A DNA stretch of 64,000 nucleotides from JBGAPI01 sp044221335 (GCA_044221335.1 JBGAPI010000022.1:14923-78922), one strand, 5' to 3'. Positions 42,501 to 50,358 are shown, numbered from the stretch's first letter. The notes: generated from the letters alone by a model not told the origin. Program-made: numbers and translations.

Positions 42501-42664
42501 CGGCGGTGACGCCGGATGCCGTGACCGGCCTGATCGACTATCGCTCGCGCGCCGAGGTGATCGGTCGCCGCTGGGACGAGCTCAGGAACGGCGACTGGGC
42601 CGGGTTCAATGCGAAACTGCGCGCCGCCGGCGTGGCCGAACTGAGCCTGGAGACGAAGCCATGA
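39563..42664 (+). CDS. Large secreted BNR/VPS10-like beta-propeller protein
   Basis: A 1033-residue exported protein (signal about 1-19). From about 25 to 720 it is built of BNR/Asp-box repeats (S-x-D-x-G-x-x-W: DAGRTW, SDDGGTHW, STDGGRNW, SDDGGAHF, THDGGKTW, FDDGGRW), the layout of sialidase-, sortilin- and xyloglucanase-like propellers. The later part has a beta-sandwich-like segment (about 775-870; DYVLSAPATSVVLEIHDAAG) and a helical end. Catalytic sialidase residues cannot be assigned, so it may bind rather than cut its ligand. Its stop overlaps the ATG of the next gene by 4 bases although that gene is cytoplasmic. It is common in this bacterial group; substrate unknown. Confidence 0.85.
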   Translation: MNRLLPGLLLTCCGLAAAAEIPAANLSHLAWRSIGPFRGGRTLAVAGAPDDALTFYLGSVNGGVWRTRDAGRTWQPIFDGQPIGSIGALAVAPTDPKRLYVGSGECDMRSDISQGNGFYRSDDGGTHWQHLGLERSQQICRIVVDPGNAERLWVAVLGRPYAANPERGVFRSTDGGRNWQRVLAKGDDVGAIDLVAEPGHPEVLYAALWQTRRTPWSIYPPSMGPGSDVMKSTDGGTTWTSLAGHGLPSHHGRVGLAISPKAPERVYAIVDHETDGGLYRSDDGGAHFAKASGDTRLWTRGWYFGEVAVDPDDADSVFVPNTVLLHSTDGGKTFAPVRGDATGDDFHALWIDRDHPERRILGTDQGALVSLNRGATWSSWHNQPTAQFYNVATDNRFPYFVYGSQQDSGAAGVPSRTAGVDAINVTRFREITAGGESDNVAPDPDDPDVIFGGRVDRLDLKSEQVHSIDPTLAFPDQNRRTWTLPLVFSPRDHDALYFANQTLYRTRDQGEHWDRISPDLTRAAPADPPNLDAVTAANNLQMGPRRGVIYAIAPSRAADGDLWVGTDDGKIWRSRDDGGHWDDVTPKSLTAWSKVGTLDTVPFDADTAYAAIDRHRLDDFSPHILVTHDGGKTWSERVSGIAGDQAINVVKADPVRSGLLYAGSERGVWVSFDDGGRWQPLQAGLPTTSVRDLEVKDADLVIATHGRGFYVLDDIAALRQAADTVATRLYAPSPAHRQRPAEFTGTPFPKEEPAAPNPPAGAYIDYVLSAPATSVVLEIHDAAGKRVRRYDSADRASAYDPAKAGTAPEWFQAAIALSTAVGAHRFAWPYTYAPLPDLAEDGDGAWAPPGAYRITLTVDGTSFEQPLTLLPDPRVKLGDADYRHQFELANAVADARAGIVRRSAEAKAMLKAIAAQRGHWPAALAKPAGALEGRIHALSGIVPSANPANTWWLPPKSMDSLRFVQDGLDRLARAIDGADAAVTPDAVTGLIDYRSRAEVIGRRWDELRNGDWAGFNAKLRAAGVAELSLETKP

Positions 42665-43443
42665 GCGACCTGGTCGCGACGAACATCGACGGCGGCGTGG
42701 CCCGCGTCACCCTGACCCGCGGTGCCGTCCACAACGCCTTCGACGCCGCGCTGATCGCCGATCTGACCGGGGCGCTGGCCGCTCTCGGGCATCGCGCCGA
42801 CGTCCGCGTGGTGGTGCTGACCGGCGACGGCGCCTCGTTCTCGGCGGGCGCCGACCTCCACTGGATGCGCGGCATGGCGAAGGCCGACGAGGCCGACAAC
42901 CGCGCCGACTCCGAGCGCCTCGCGGCGCTGATGCACGCGCTCAACTTCCTGCCGCAGCCGACGATCGCGCGCGTCAACGGCGCGGCCTACGGCGGCGGCG
43001 TCGGTCTCGTCGCGTGCTGCGACATCGCGATCGCGGCGGACACCGCGAAATTCGGCCTGACCGAGACCAAGCTCGGTCTGGTGCCGGCGGTGATCTCGCC
43101 CTACGTCGTCGATGCGATCGGACTCCGCCACGCGCGCCGCTATTTCCAGACCGCCGAGATCTTCGACGCCACCGAGGCGCTGCGCATCGACCTCGTCCAC
43201 CAGGTCGTTTCCGCCGCCGCGCTCGATGCCGCCGTCGACGCCCAGGTCGCCCTGCTGCTGAAGGCTGGTCCGCACGCCGTGCGCGAGTCCAAGACCCTGG
43301 CGCTGGCGATGGCCGGTGTCACCTCCGCCGTCCGCGGCACCGAGGATCGCGCCAACGCGGCGCTGATCGCCCGGCTCCGGGTCTCGCCGGAGGGCCAGGA
43401 AGGACTGAGCGCGTTCCTCGACAAGCGCAAGCCGGGCTGGTGA
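42661..43443 (+). CDS. liuC: Enoyl-CoA hydratase, probably 3-methylglutaconyl-CoA hydratase
   Basis: A 260-residue crotonase. The oxyanion-hole motifs are GDGASFSAGADLHWM and NGAAYGGGVGLVACCD, and the catalytic Glu region is FGLTETKLGLVPAVISPYV. SAGADLHWM and the PAVISPYV segment are typical of methylglutaconyl-CoA hydratase in leucine breakdown, acting on the mccB product to give HMG-CoA. The ATG overlaps the stop of the propeller gene (ATGA), so it appears translationally coupled to an unrelated secreted protein. The usual liu cluster neighbours are not adjacent here. A more general enoyl-CoA hydratase remains possible. Confidence 0.82.
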   Translation: MSDLVATNIDGGVARVTLTRGAVHNAFDAALIADLTGALAALGHRADVRVVVLTGDGASFSAGADLHWMRGMAKADEADNRADSERLAALMHALNFLPQPTIARVNGAAYGGGVGLVACCDIAIAADTAKFGLTETKLGLVPAVISPYVVDAIGLRHARRYFQTAEIFDATEALRIDLVHQVVSAAALDAAVDAQVALLLKAGPHAVRESKTLALAMAGVTSAVRGTEDRANAALIARLRVSPEGQEGLSAFLDKRKPGW

Positions 43444-43501
43444 AGACGAGCGGCGGCTTCGCTCGGGCGACACGCCCGGGAGAGCGCAGGCAGGGCGCGA
43501 C

Positions 43502-45439
43502 CTACAGATCGCGAGCGACGCGAAATCCAACGCGCGCCGAACGCACGTCCGGCGGCGAGGGCGTGCGGTAGGCCGAACGCACCTGGTCCGGCGAACTGCC
43601 CCAGGATCCGCCACGCACGACGCGGCGGTCGCAGCCCTTGTTGACCCAGGCGGAACCGTCGTCGGGGGCGCGCAGGAAGCTGTCGTGCCAGCAGTCTTCG
43701 ACCCACTCGCTGACGTTGCCCTCGAGGTCGAACAGCTGGAAGGCGTTGGGCTTGAACTTCGCGACCGGCGCCGGGCCCCAGTAGTTGTCGCCGTAGCGCG
43801 GGAAGGCGTTGTTCCAGCGGCGGCCGGAGTCCGACTGGTCCTGCTCGCCGGTGAGGTTGCCGACGTTGCGCGGTGGTCCGCCATCCCCCCAGGGGAACCT
43901 GCCGGCCTGGCCGCCGCGCAGCGCGTATTCGAACTCGGCCTCGGTCGGCAGCCGATAGGCCTTGCCGGTGCGCTCGGCGAGCCACGTCGTGTAGGCGACG
44001 GCGTCGTCGTAGGACACGTGGATGACGGGGTCGTCGTCGCGGGCGTCGCTGCCGATGTAGTTGTCGCGCCAGTTGGTCCCGCGACGCTCCGACAGTCGCC
44101 CGCTGCCCTCGTCATAGACCATCGAGTTGCCGCTGCGATCCGCGCTGGTGCTGTAGCTGCTGGCGTTGACGAAGCGGCGGAACTGCTCGACGGTGACCTC
44201 GGTGCGGCCGAGCGCGAACGGCCGCACGATCCGGACCTTGTGCTGCGGCTGCTCCTCGCCGCGGGCGCCGCGTTCGCCGTTCGGTGCGCCCATCGCGTAC
44301 TCGCCGAGCGGAATCACGACCAGGTCGGGCGCCTTGCCGGCGAGGTCGCGGAACGGATCGGACAGCACCGCGCCGGGGCTGGCGTGGTCGTAGATGCGGG
44401 CATCGGCGAGGCGCTGGTCGAGCGCGGCGACCGCGGCCGCATCGGCACCGAGGGCACGGGCGCGCACGATCAGTTCGCCGGCCTGGTCGAGCTCGCGGGC
44501 GTCGAGTGCCGCCTGCGCGCGCGACAGCAGGCCGGCGGCGCGCTCGCGGCGCATGTCGCCGACCCGCGCGATGGCCGCATCGACATCGTCGCCGGAGAGA
44601 TTGAGGCTGCGGGCATCCGACAGCAGGCGGTCGGCATCCTCGAAGCGGATGTCGCTGGCCGCCGCCAATGCCGCCTCGAGCATCTTCGCGATCACCTCGC
44701 GAAGGCCCTGGCGCGCCGCGCTGTTGGCCGGATCGGCGGCCAGCGCGGCGCGGTAGCTGTCGAGCGCACTGCCCTGCTCGGGCTGGAAGATGTTGCCGGC
44801 CGCGAAGCGTTCGGCGCCCTGGCGCAGCAGCGGCTGCACCGTCGCCACCGCGGCGATGCGCGCGCCGAGGCCGTGCGCCGCGGCCTCGCCGGCCTTCTGC
44901 CCGGCGAGCAGCTTGACCACCTCCTCGGCGGGCTGGGCATCGCCGCGATCGAGCGCGGCGCCGGCCTGGTCGACGATCTGCGCCAGCACCTTGTCGTAGC
45001 CCTGCCGGGCTTCCCGGTTCGCGCGATCCGCGTCAAGCGCGGCCTGGAACCAGTACAGCGCCGACTCCTTTTCCGGCTGGATCAGGCGTCCGGCCTTCAG
45101 CGCCACCCGCGCGCGGTTCAGCGCATCGTCGACTTCGGCCTGCACTTCCGGCGCGACGTCGGCGAGCGAGGTCTCAGGTTCGGCCTCGACCGCGCCGTGG
45201 GCGCCCCCGGTGTTCGGCGCCTCGGACGGCTCGCTGCCGTGGCGCTCGGCGACCGGGCGATGGTCGCCGCTGGCGGCGGTGGCGGCGCGCTCGATCTCGG
45301 CCGTCGCCTGTGCGCCGCTGCGGGCGGCCTCGTTGCCGCGCGGCGGCGCGCCCCAGCGCACCCAGAACGCGAACGCGAGCAGCACCAGGCCGAGGCCGCC
45401 TCCGAGTGCCTGTCGAGTCCGAGCGTCCAAACGAAGCAC
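43502..45439 (-). CDS. Membrane-anchored SUMF1/FGE-domain protein with duplicated helical module
   Basis: A 645-residue protein. One membrane helix near the N-terminus (GGGLGLVLLAFAFWVRW) is followed by a disordered Ala/Glu-rich stretch and two copies of a helical TPR-like module (about 100-185 and 195-290; each opens with AGR or AGN, then IQPE or FQPE and ALYWF/ALDSY). The C-terminal SUMF1 domain (about 375-645) reads VVIPLGEYAMGAPNGE, YRLPTEAEFEYALRGG, FDLEGNVSEWVEDCWHDSF and VVRGGSWGSSPDQVRSAYRT. The active-site cysteine pair of true formylglycine-generating enzyme is absent, so it is a non-sulfatase member of the family. The start is GTG 45439 with AGGA before it. Confidence 0.85.
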   Translation of the reverse strand: MLRLDARTRQALGGGLGLVLLAFAFWVRWGAPPRGNEAARSGAQATAEIERAATAASGDHRPVAERHGSEPSEAPNTGGAHGAVEAEPETSLADVAPEVQAEVDDALNRARVALKAGRLIQPEKESALYWFQAALDADRANREARQGYDKVLAQIVDQAGAALDRGDAQPAEEVVKLLAGQKAGEAAAHGLGARIAAVATVQPLLRQGAERFAAGNIFQPEQGSALDSYRAALAADPANSAARQGLREVIAKMLEAALAAASDIRFEDADRLLSDARSLNLSGDDVDAAIARVGDMRRERAAGLLSRAQAALDARELDQAGELIVRARALGADAAAVAALDQRLADARIYDHASPGAVLSDPFRDLAGKAPDLVVIPLGEYAMGAPNGERGARGEEQPQHKVRIVRPFALGRTEVTVEQFRRFVNASSYSTSADRSGNSMVYDEGSGRLSERRGTNWRDNYIGSDARDDDPVIHVSYDDAVAYTTWLAERTGKAYRLPTEAEFEYALRGGQAGRFPWGDGGPPRNVGNLTGEQDQSDSGRRWNNAFPRYGDNYWGPAPVAKFKPNAFQLFDLEGNVSEWVEDCWHDSFLRAPDDGSAWVNKGCDRRVVRGGSWGSSPDQVRSAYRTPSPPDVRSARVGFRVARDL

Positions 45440-45519
45440 GTGTTTTCCTGCGGTCGATTTGCGGTTTCTGCCACCATACGAAGGCCGCGCCGGAGGCGCA
45501 ACCCAGGACGACGCAACGC

Positions 45520-46602
45520 GTGACGAATGCTGATTTCGAATGGATCGACCGCGCCGACGTCGCCGCCGATTGGTCCCGTTCCGCCGCCGCGAGTTCCGTG
45601 CTTGGCATCGACACCGAGTTCATGCGCCAGCACACCTTCTGGCCCGAGCTCGCGCTGTTCCAGGTCGCGGCCGGCGGACGCATCGTCCTGCTCGATCCGC
45701 TCGCCGAGGGCGCCGGCGCGGCGATCGCGACGGTGCTCGCGAGCCCGGCGGTGAAGATCATGCACAGCGCGAGCGAGGACCTGGTCGCGCTGCGCGAACA
45801 GCTTGCGGCGCCGCTGGCTGGCCTGTTCGACACCCAGATCGCCGCGGCCTACGCCGGGCTCGGCGCCGGAATCGGATTCCAGAAGCTGGTGCTGGCGCTG
45901 CTCGGACGCCACGTCGACAAGGGCGAGACCCGCTCGAACTGGCTGGCGCGGCCGCTGACGCCGTCGCAACGGGCCTACGCCGCCGACGACGTGCGCCCAC
46001 TCGCCGAGCTGCACGCGCTGCTGGTCGAGAAGCTCGACGCGCGCGGCATGCTCCTGTGGTGCATGGAGGACTGCATCCGGATGGCGGCGACCTCGTTCGC
46101 GGCCGCCGACGAACCCAACCCGCACTGGTTCTTCCGCAATGCGCCGCGCTGGTCCCCGGCCCGGCGCGCGCTGGCCTGGCGCCTGTGCCGATTCCGCGAC
46201 CTCACCGCGCGCGCCATCGATCGTCCGAAGAGCTGGATCCTGGACGACGCCGCGATCGCGCAGATCGCCGACGCCGGCGGCGAGCTCGACGATGCCGCAT
46301 TGTCCGCCCTGATCCGCCTGCAGCGCTCGTTCCCGAAACGCGAGACCGCCCGCCTGCGAGAGCTGATCGCGGAGGCGCCGTCCACGGAGGAACTCGCCCT
46401 GCCCCCGCCCCCCGCGCCGCTCGACGATGCCCAGGAGCGCCAGCTTCGCGCTCTGCGCGACGCGGTCGCTGCGAAGGCCGCGGAGCTCGACCTTCCGGCA
46501 CCGCTGCTGGCGTCCCGGCGCCTGCAGGAGGCGGTGGTGCGGGATAGGGGAACGCCGGAGTTGTCCGGCTGGCGCCGTCAAATCATTGCGCCGCTTCTTT
46601 AG
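45520..46602 (+). CDS. rnd: Ribonuclease D
   Basis: A 360-residue 3'-5' exoribonuclease that trims tRNA precursors. The DEDD catalytic set is visible: Asp and Glu in LGIDTEFMR, Asp in MHSASEDLVAL and the YAADDVRPL motif. An HRDC domain follows in the C-terminal half. The likely start is GTG 45520 (VTNADFEWIDR), 80 bases from the divergent SUMF1-domain gene; a much longer upstream extension lacks protein character. The gene converges with rlmH. Confidence 0.93.
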   Translation: MTNADFEWIDRADVAADWSRSAAASSVLGIDTEFMRQHTFWPELALFQVAAGGRIVLLDPLAEGAGAAIATVLASPAVKIMHSASEDLVALREQLAAPLAGLFDTQIAAAYAGLGAGIGFQKLVLALLGRHVDKGETRSNWLARPLTPSQRAYAADDVRPLAELHALLVEKLDARGMLLWCMEDCIRMAATSFAAADEPNPHWFFRNAPRWSPARRALAWRLCRFRDLTARAIDRPKSWILDDAAIAQIADAGGELDDAALSALIRLQRSFPKRETARLRELIAEAPSTEELALPPPPAPLDDAQERQLRALRDAVAAKAAELDLPAPLLASRRLQEAVVRDRGTPELSGWRRQIIAPLL

Positions 46603-46660
46603 GGCAGCCCCTGGCCGCCCATGCCAGACGCCCCGGCGACCGGCGCTCCCGCGAGTCGAC

Positions 46661-46681
46661 GGCGCGCACGGCGCGCCCTAC
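46661..46681. repeat. GGCGCGCACGGCGCGCCCTAC palindrome between rnd and rlmH
   Basis: An imperfect dyad overlaps the rlmH stop. It belongs to the same GG(C)GC-x-CA-x-TGCC/GCGCC-CTAC family as 29119-29140, 36850-36866 and the 37.1-37.5 kb array. Confidence 0.6.
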
Positions 46682-47148
46682 GCGCGGTGGTAGGGATGCC
46701 CCGCCAGCAAGGTCCACGCCCGATACAGCTGCTCGATCACCAGGATCCGCACCAGCGCGTGCGGCAGGGTCAAGGGCGACAGCGACCAACGCTGGTCGGC
46801 GCGCCGCTGCACCTCCGGCGCGTGGCCGTCGGGACCGCCGATCAGCAGCGCCACGTCGCGGCCGTCGTGCTGCCACGCGTTGAGCTGCTTCGACAGGTCG
46901 ACACTGCTCCACGCGGCGCCGCGCTCGTCCAGGGCGACGACCCGCGCCTGTTTCGGCAGCGCACGCAGCACCGCCTCGCCCTCGTCGGCGATGGCGCGGG
47001 CGGGATCGGAGGACTTGCTGCGCTTGCCGAGCGGCAGCTCGACCAGTTCCGGCGCGTAGGGCTTCGGCAGCCGCTTCGCGTAGTCGGCGTAGCCGTCGCG
47101 CACCCAGACCGGCGGGCGTTCGCCGACGGCGATCAGGTGGATGCGCAT
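46678..47148 (-). CDS. rlmH: 23S rRNA pseudouridine-1915 N3-methyltransferase RlmH
   Basis: A 156-residue SPOUT methyltransferase, the usual length, that makes m3-pseudouridine 1915 in helix 69 of 23S rRNA. It opens MRIHLIAVGERPPVWVRDGY, holds VALDERGAAWSSVDLSK and LLIGGPDGHAPEV, and ends WSLSPLTLPHALVRILVIEQLYRAWTLLAGHPYHRA, all standard for RlmH. It comes last in the leuS-lptE-holA-nadD-rsfS-rlmH block, where rsfS is immediately upstream, 190 bases away. Confidence 0.97.
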   Translation of the reverse strand: MRIHLIAVGERPPVWVRDGYADYAKRLPKPYAPELVELPLGKRSKSSDPARAIADEGEAVLRALPKQARVVALDERGAAWSSVDLSKQLNAWQHDGRDVALLIGGPDGHAPEVQRRADQRWSLSPLTLPHALVRILVIEQLYRAWTLLAGHPYHRA

Positions 47149-47341
47149 GGCGTGCCCGCACTGCAGGAAGGGAGAGGGATCGGTCGACGGACGGCGCCAC
47201 GAAGCGCGCTGCCGCAGGCGCCTCGACGATCGAGGCCGCCGCGGACCCGGTGGGCCCTGGGCCCTTTCCCCTGGGCCCCGATTCCGTGAAGCCCGGCGAA
47301 GCGAACCGCGCGTCGCAAGCGAGCGGATCCGACGACGCTTG

Positions 47342-48013
47342 CTAGGCCACCGCGCTCTCGACGGCAGCGTCACCCACGGTCCAGAGCCGCTCCAGCCCGT
47401 AGAACTCGCGGACGCGCGGCAGCATCACGTGGACGATGATGTCGCCGAGGTCGACCAGGACCCATTCGGCCTCGCGCTGGCCTTCGACGCCGATCGGCAT
47501 GTTGCCGGCCTGTTTCGACAGCTTCACGACTTCGTCGGCGATCGACTTCACGTGGCGGGTCGAGGTGCCGCTGGCGATCACCAGCACGTCGGCGATCGAG
47601 GTCTTGCCGCGGACGTCGATCTCGCGGATGTCCTTGGCCTTGATGTCGTCGAGCGCGTTCAGCACCACCTTGCGCACCCGGTCGACGACCGGATCGTAGG
47701 AGCTGCGCTTCGGTTCTGCAGGCTTGGCGACGACCGGCTTGGCAACCGCCGGCTTCGTGGCGACCTTCCGGGCCGCGGGCTTCGGCGCAGCCGACTTCCG
47801 CGCCGTCTTGCCGGCGGGAGTGACCTTCCGAGCTGGGAGCTTGCGTTCCGGCGCCTTCGCTTTCGGCTTGCCGGTGGACTTCGCGGCGGCGCGCGGGGCG
47901 GCGCGCTTGGCGGCCTTGGCCTTGCCTGCCGGTGCCTTGCGCGCCGGGGCGGCCTTCTTCGCGGTGACTTTGCTGCTCAAGTGACGGTCCAGCCTCGGTT
48001 TCGAAGCCGGCAC
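47342..48013 (-). CDS. rsfS: Ribosomal silencing factor RsfS with long basic N-terminal tail
   Basis: A 223-residue protein whose last ~115 residues are a normal RsfS (VDRVRKVVLNALDDIKAKDI, DVRGKTSIADVLVIASG, GQREAEWVLVDLGDIIVHVM, YGLERLW), which binds ribosomal protein uL14 and blocks subunit joining in starvation. The first ~105 residues are a Lys/Ala/Pro-rich tail (KKAAPARKAPAGKAKAAKRAA style) like histone H1 or bacterial AlgP tails and are absent from ordinary RsfS. The start is GTG 48013; a later start would shorten but not remove the tail. The gene lies between nadD and rlmH, the standard order. Whether the tail touches RNA, DNA or the ribosome is unknown. Confidence 0.9.
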   Translation of the reverse strand: MPASKPRLDRHLSSKVTAKKAAPARKAPAGKAKAAKRAAPRAAAKSTGKPKAKAPERKLPARKVTPAGKTARKSAAPKPAARKVATKPAVAKPVVAKPAEPKRSSYDPVVDRVRKVVLNALDDIKAKDIREIDVRGKTSIADVLVIASGTSTRHVKSIADEVVKLSKQAGNMPIGVEGQREAEWVLVDLGDIIVHVMLPRVREFYGLERLWTVGDAAVESAVA

Positions 48014-48183
48014 CTGCCGGCGCGCGGAGTATACGACCGTGTCAGGACTTCACACTACTGAACGTCCGGTCCGCCGGTCGTCCTGCCGCCGCCCCGGAAG
48101 GTCCGGACCGGACCGGCTCCCCGCTCCGGATCGCCCCGCCCGGATCGGCACCTCCCACCGGCGACCGGAAGGCCGGGCCGCGC

Positions 48184-48816
48184 TCAGAGGCCGCCGAGGA
48201 ACTGGCGCAGCTCGATCACTTCCAGCACGCTCTCCGGGACCAGGAACCGCGGCGAGCGCCCGGCGAGCAACAGCTCGCGGATCGCGCTCGACGACACTTC
48301 GAGCGCGGTCACGGCGCGGCAGTGGATCACGCCGGCAGCCTTCTCGTTCAACGCGCCGACCTCGTCGCGGCGGCGCGCGAACATCTCGGCGGCGATCTCC
48401 GCGTCCCAGTTCGGCGCGCTGCCCGGCCGGCTCAGCACCAGGAAATTGGCAAGCCCGAACAACTCGGTCCAGCGGTGCCAGGTCGGCAGCTTCGCGAAGG
48501 CATCCGCGCCGATCACCCAGACCAGCGGCTCATAGGCGCCGACCTCGGCGCGCAGAGCGATCAGCGTATCGATCGTGTAGCTGGGTCCCGTGCGCGACAG
48601 CTCGCTGGTATCGACCGTCAGGTTCGTCTGGCCGCGCAGCGCGGCACGCAGCATTTCGACCCGGGTGCGCGCGTCGAACAGCGGTGGCGGCCGATGCGAG
48701 GGCACATGGCAGGGCAGCATCCGCACCGGGCAGCGCAGGTACTCGGCCACTTCCCAGGCCACCCGCAGGTGTCCCAAGTGGACCGGATCGAAGGTGCCGC
48801 CGAACAGCGCGATCAT
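48184..48816 (-). CDS. nadD: Nicotinate-nucleotide adenylyltransferase
   Basis: A 210-residue enzyme of NAD synthesis that adenylates nicotinate mononucleotide. It begins MIALFGGTFDPVHLGHLR, the nucleotidyl transferase motif G-G-(S/T)-F-D-P-x-H-x-G-H, and has the second motif VSSSAIRELL near the C-terminus. The ATG at 48816 overlaps the holA stop by 4 bases (ATGA), which settles the start over an upstream in-frame ATG at 48891. It is in the conserved cluster between holA and rsfS. Confidence 0.97.
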   Translation of the reverse strand: MIALFGGTFDPVHLGHLRVAWEVAEYLRCPVRMLPCHVPSHRPPPLFDARTRVEMLRAALRGQTNLTVDTSELSRTGPSYTIDTLIALRAEVGAYEPLVWVIGADAFAKLPTWHRWTELFGLANFLVLSRPGSAPNWDAEIAAEMFARRRDEVGALNEKAAGVIHCRAVTALEVSSSAIRELLLAGRSPRFLVPESVLEVIELRQFLGGL

Positions 48817-49856
48817 GCCGGACCTCGTTCGCTCGCCTGCCAGCGCTTCGGCTGCGCGACCTTCAGCGCCAGCCGCTCCAGTGCCGTCCATGGATCACCG
48901 ATGCCGCGCCCCTTGCCGAGGCGCTCCACCTCGGCCGCCTCCGCGAGCCGCGCCTCCCACCAGCGGTGGTCGGCGCGCCCGAGCGCCGACTTGTACAGCG
49001 GAAAGCGGGTCTGCCAGACCCCCGGCTGCGCGCGCAGCGCCGAGTCGACGGACATCCCGCCGGCCTGCGCCTGCGCGACCCGCGCGAGCACCGCGATCTG
49101 GCTCGACACCCACGGCACCATGCCGGGCACGGCCTCGCCCTCGGCCTTCAGCGCCCGCACGATCCGGAGCGCCCGGGCGCTGTCGCCGGTCAGCATGGCG
49201 TCGGCCAGCGCGAACACGTCGAAGCGCGCGTGGTCGGCGACCAGCGCGTCGATCGCGGCGGCGTCCAGCGGCCTGCCCTGGGAGAGCAGCGCGAGCTTGT
49301 CGATCTCCTGGGCGCCGGCGAGCAGGTTGCCCTCCGCGCGACTGGCGAGCAGCGCGACGGCGTCGGCATTGAGCGACAGGCCGCGCTGACGGGCGCGGCG
49401 CATCATCCAGTCCTCGACCTCGCGCGGCTTCAGCGGCCAGAACACGACGGCCTGTCCGACGGACTCGACCGCGGCGACCCACGCCGTCTCGTGCGACTTG
49501 CTCCAGCTGTTGCAGGTGATCAGAAGCACGGTGTCGGCAGCCGGGGCGGCGCAATAGGCCTTCAGCGCATTGGCACCCTCGGTGCCGGGCTTGCCCGTCG
49601 GGATGCGCAGGTCGATGAGGCGACGCTGCGCGAACAGCGACAGGTTCGCTCCGAACGTGCCGAGTTCGCTCCAGTCGAAGCCGGACTCCGACGTTTCCAT
49701 CACCGCGCGCTCGGAGTAGCCGAGGCTGCGTGCCCGCTCGCGCAGCAGGTCCGCGGCCTCGAGCAGCAGCAGGTGCTCATCGCCGGCGAGCAGATAGACC
49801 GGGCGCAGCTCGCCGCCGGCGAGCTGGCGCTCGAATTGTTGCGGAGTCGTCGGCAT
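48813..49856 (-). CDS. holA: DNA polymerase III delta subunit
   Basis: A 347-residue clamp-loader subunit that opens the beta clamp. It begins PQQFERQLAGGELRPVYLLAGDEHLLL, has the clamp-binding region near residues 60-90 (GANLSLFAQRRLIDLRIP) and the AAA-like pattern LLASRAEGNLLAGAQEIDKL. It starts 16 bases after lptE and overlaps nadD, so it is inside a tight operon. The length is usual (~340). Confidence 0.96.
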   Translation of the reverse strand: MPTTPQQFERQLAGGELRPVYLLAGDEHLLLLEAADLLRERARSLGYSERAVMETSESGFDWSELGTFGANLSLFAQRRLIDLRIPTGKPGTEGANALKAYCAAPAADTVLLITCNSWSKSHETAWVAAVESVGQAVVFWPLKPREVEDWMMRRARQRGLSLNADAVALLASRAEGNLLAGAQEIDKLALLSQGRPLDAAAIDALVADHARFDVFALADAMLTGDSARALRIVRALKAEGEAVPGMVPWVSSQIAVLARVAQAQAGGMSVDSALRAQPGVWQTRFPLYKSALGRADHRWWEARLAEAAEVERLGKGRGIGDPWTALERLALKVAQPKRWQASERGPA

Positions 49857-49872
49857 CGGGTCGCGATGCGAC

Positions 49873-50358
49873 TCAGTGCACCGTGGCGATCCGCCGCAGC
49901 ACCTGCTGCAGCATCTCGCGGCGCAGCTCGTTGGTGATCAGTTCCTGTTCGGACGCCGCGCCGAGCGCCTGGGTGGCGTCGAACGAGAATTCGCGGGTCA
50001 GCTCGAGCTCGGCCTTGTCGAGCAGCGTCTTGCCGTCGCCGCCGAGGACGGTCAGGGTGACCTGGTAGCGCACCAGGTATTCCTGCACCCGGGCATTGCT
50101 CCCGATCGACAGCGGCTCGACCACCACCGCGTCCTTGACGAGCTTGATGTGGGCGGCGGTGGTGCTGCTCTCGGCGATGGTCGCGCCCGAGCGGGCGAGC
50201 GCGGCCCTGAGGTCGCGCGCCAGCACGCTGTAGGGATCGACGTCGTCGACCACCACGGTCGCAAGGCTGGCGGCCAGCGGTGTCTCGCCGCGGGGATGGA
50301 ATCCGCAGGCGGTGAGGGCAAGGGCGGTAACCGCGAGAACTCGAAGCTTCATGCGCAT
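49873..50358 (-). CDS. lptE: LPS-assembly lipoprotein LptE
   Basis: A 161-residue outer-membrane lipoprotein. The signal has lipobox LTAC (ALTACGFHPRG; Cys at about 18) and the mature start CGFHPRGETPLA is typical of LptE. It forms the LptDE complex that inserts lipopolysaccharide into the outer leaflet. ATG 50358 or 50352 are both possible. It follows leuS and precedes holA, the conserved order. The gap upstream holds three tandem palindromic repeats. Confidence 0.95.
   Translation of the reverse strand: MRMKLRVLAVTALALTACGFHPRGETPLAASLATVVVDDVDPYSVLARDLRAALARSGATIAESSTTAAHIKLVKDAVVVEPLSIGSNARVQEYLVRYQVTLTVLGGDGKTLLDKAELELTREFSFDATQALGAASEQELITNELRREMLQQVLRRIATVH

Noticed and set aside
43502..45439. 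Sulfatase-activating (formylglycine) enzyme
   Set aside because: The SUMF1 domain has no catalytic cysteine pair, and no sulfatase gene is near.
48813..48891. Upstream start for nadD at 48891
   Set aside because: The extra 25 residues are Ala/Glu/Arg-rich and the standard start MIALFGGTFDP overlaps holA in the coupled way.
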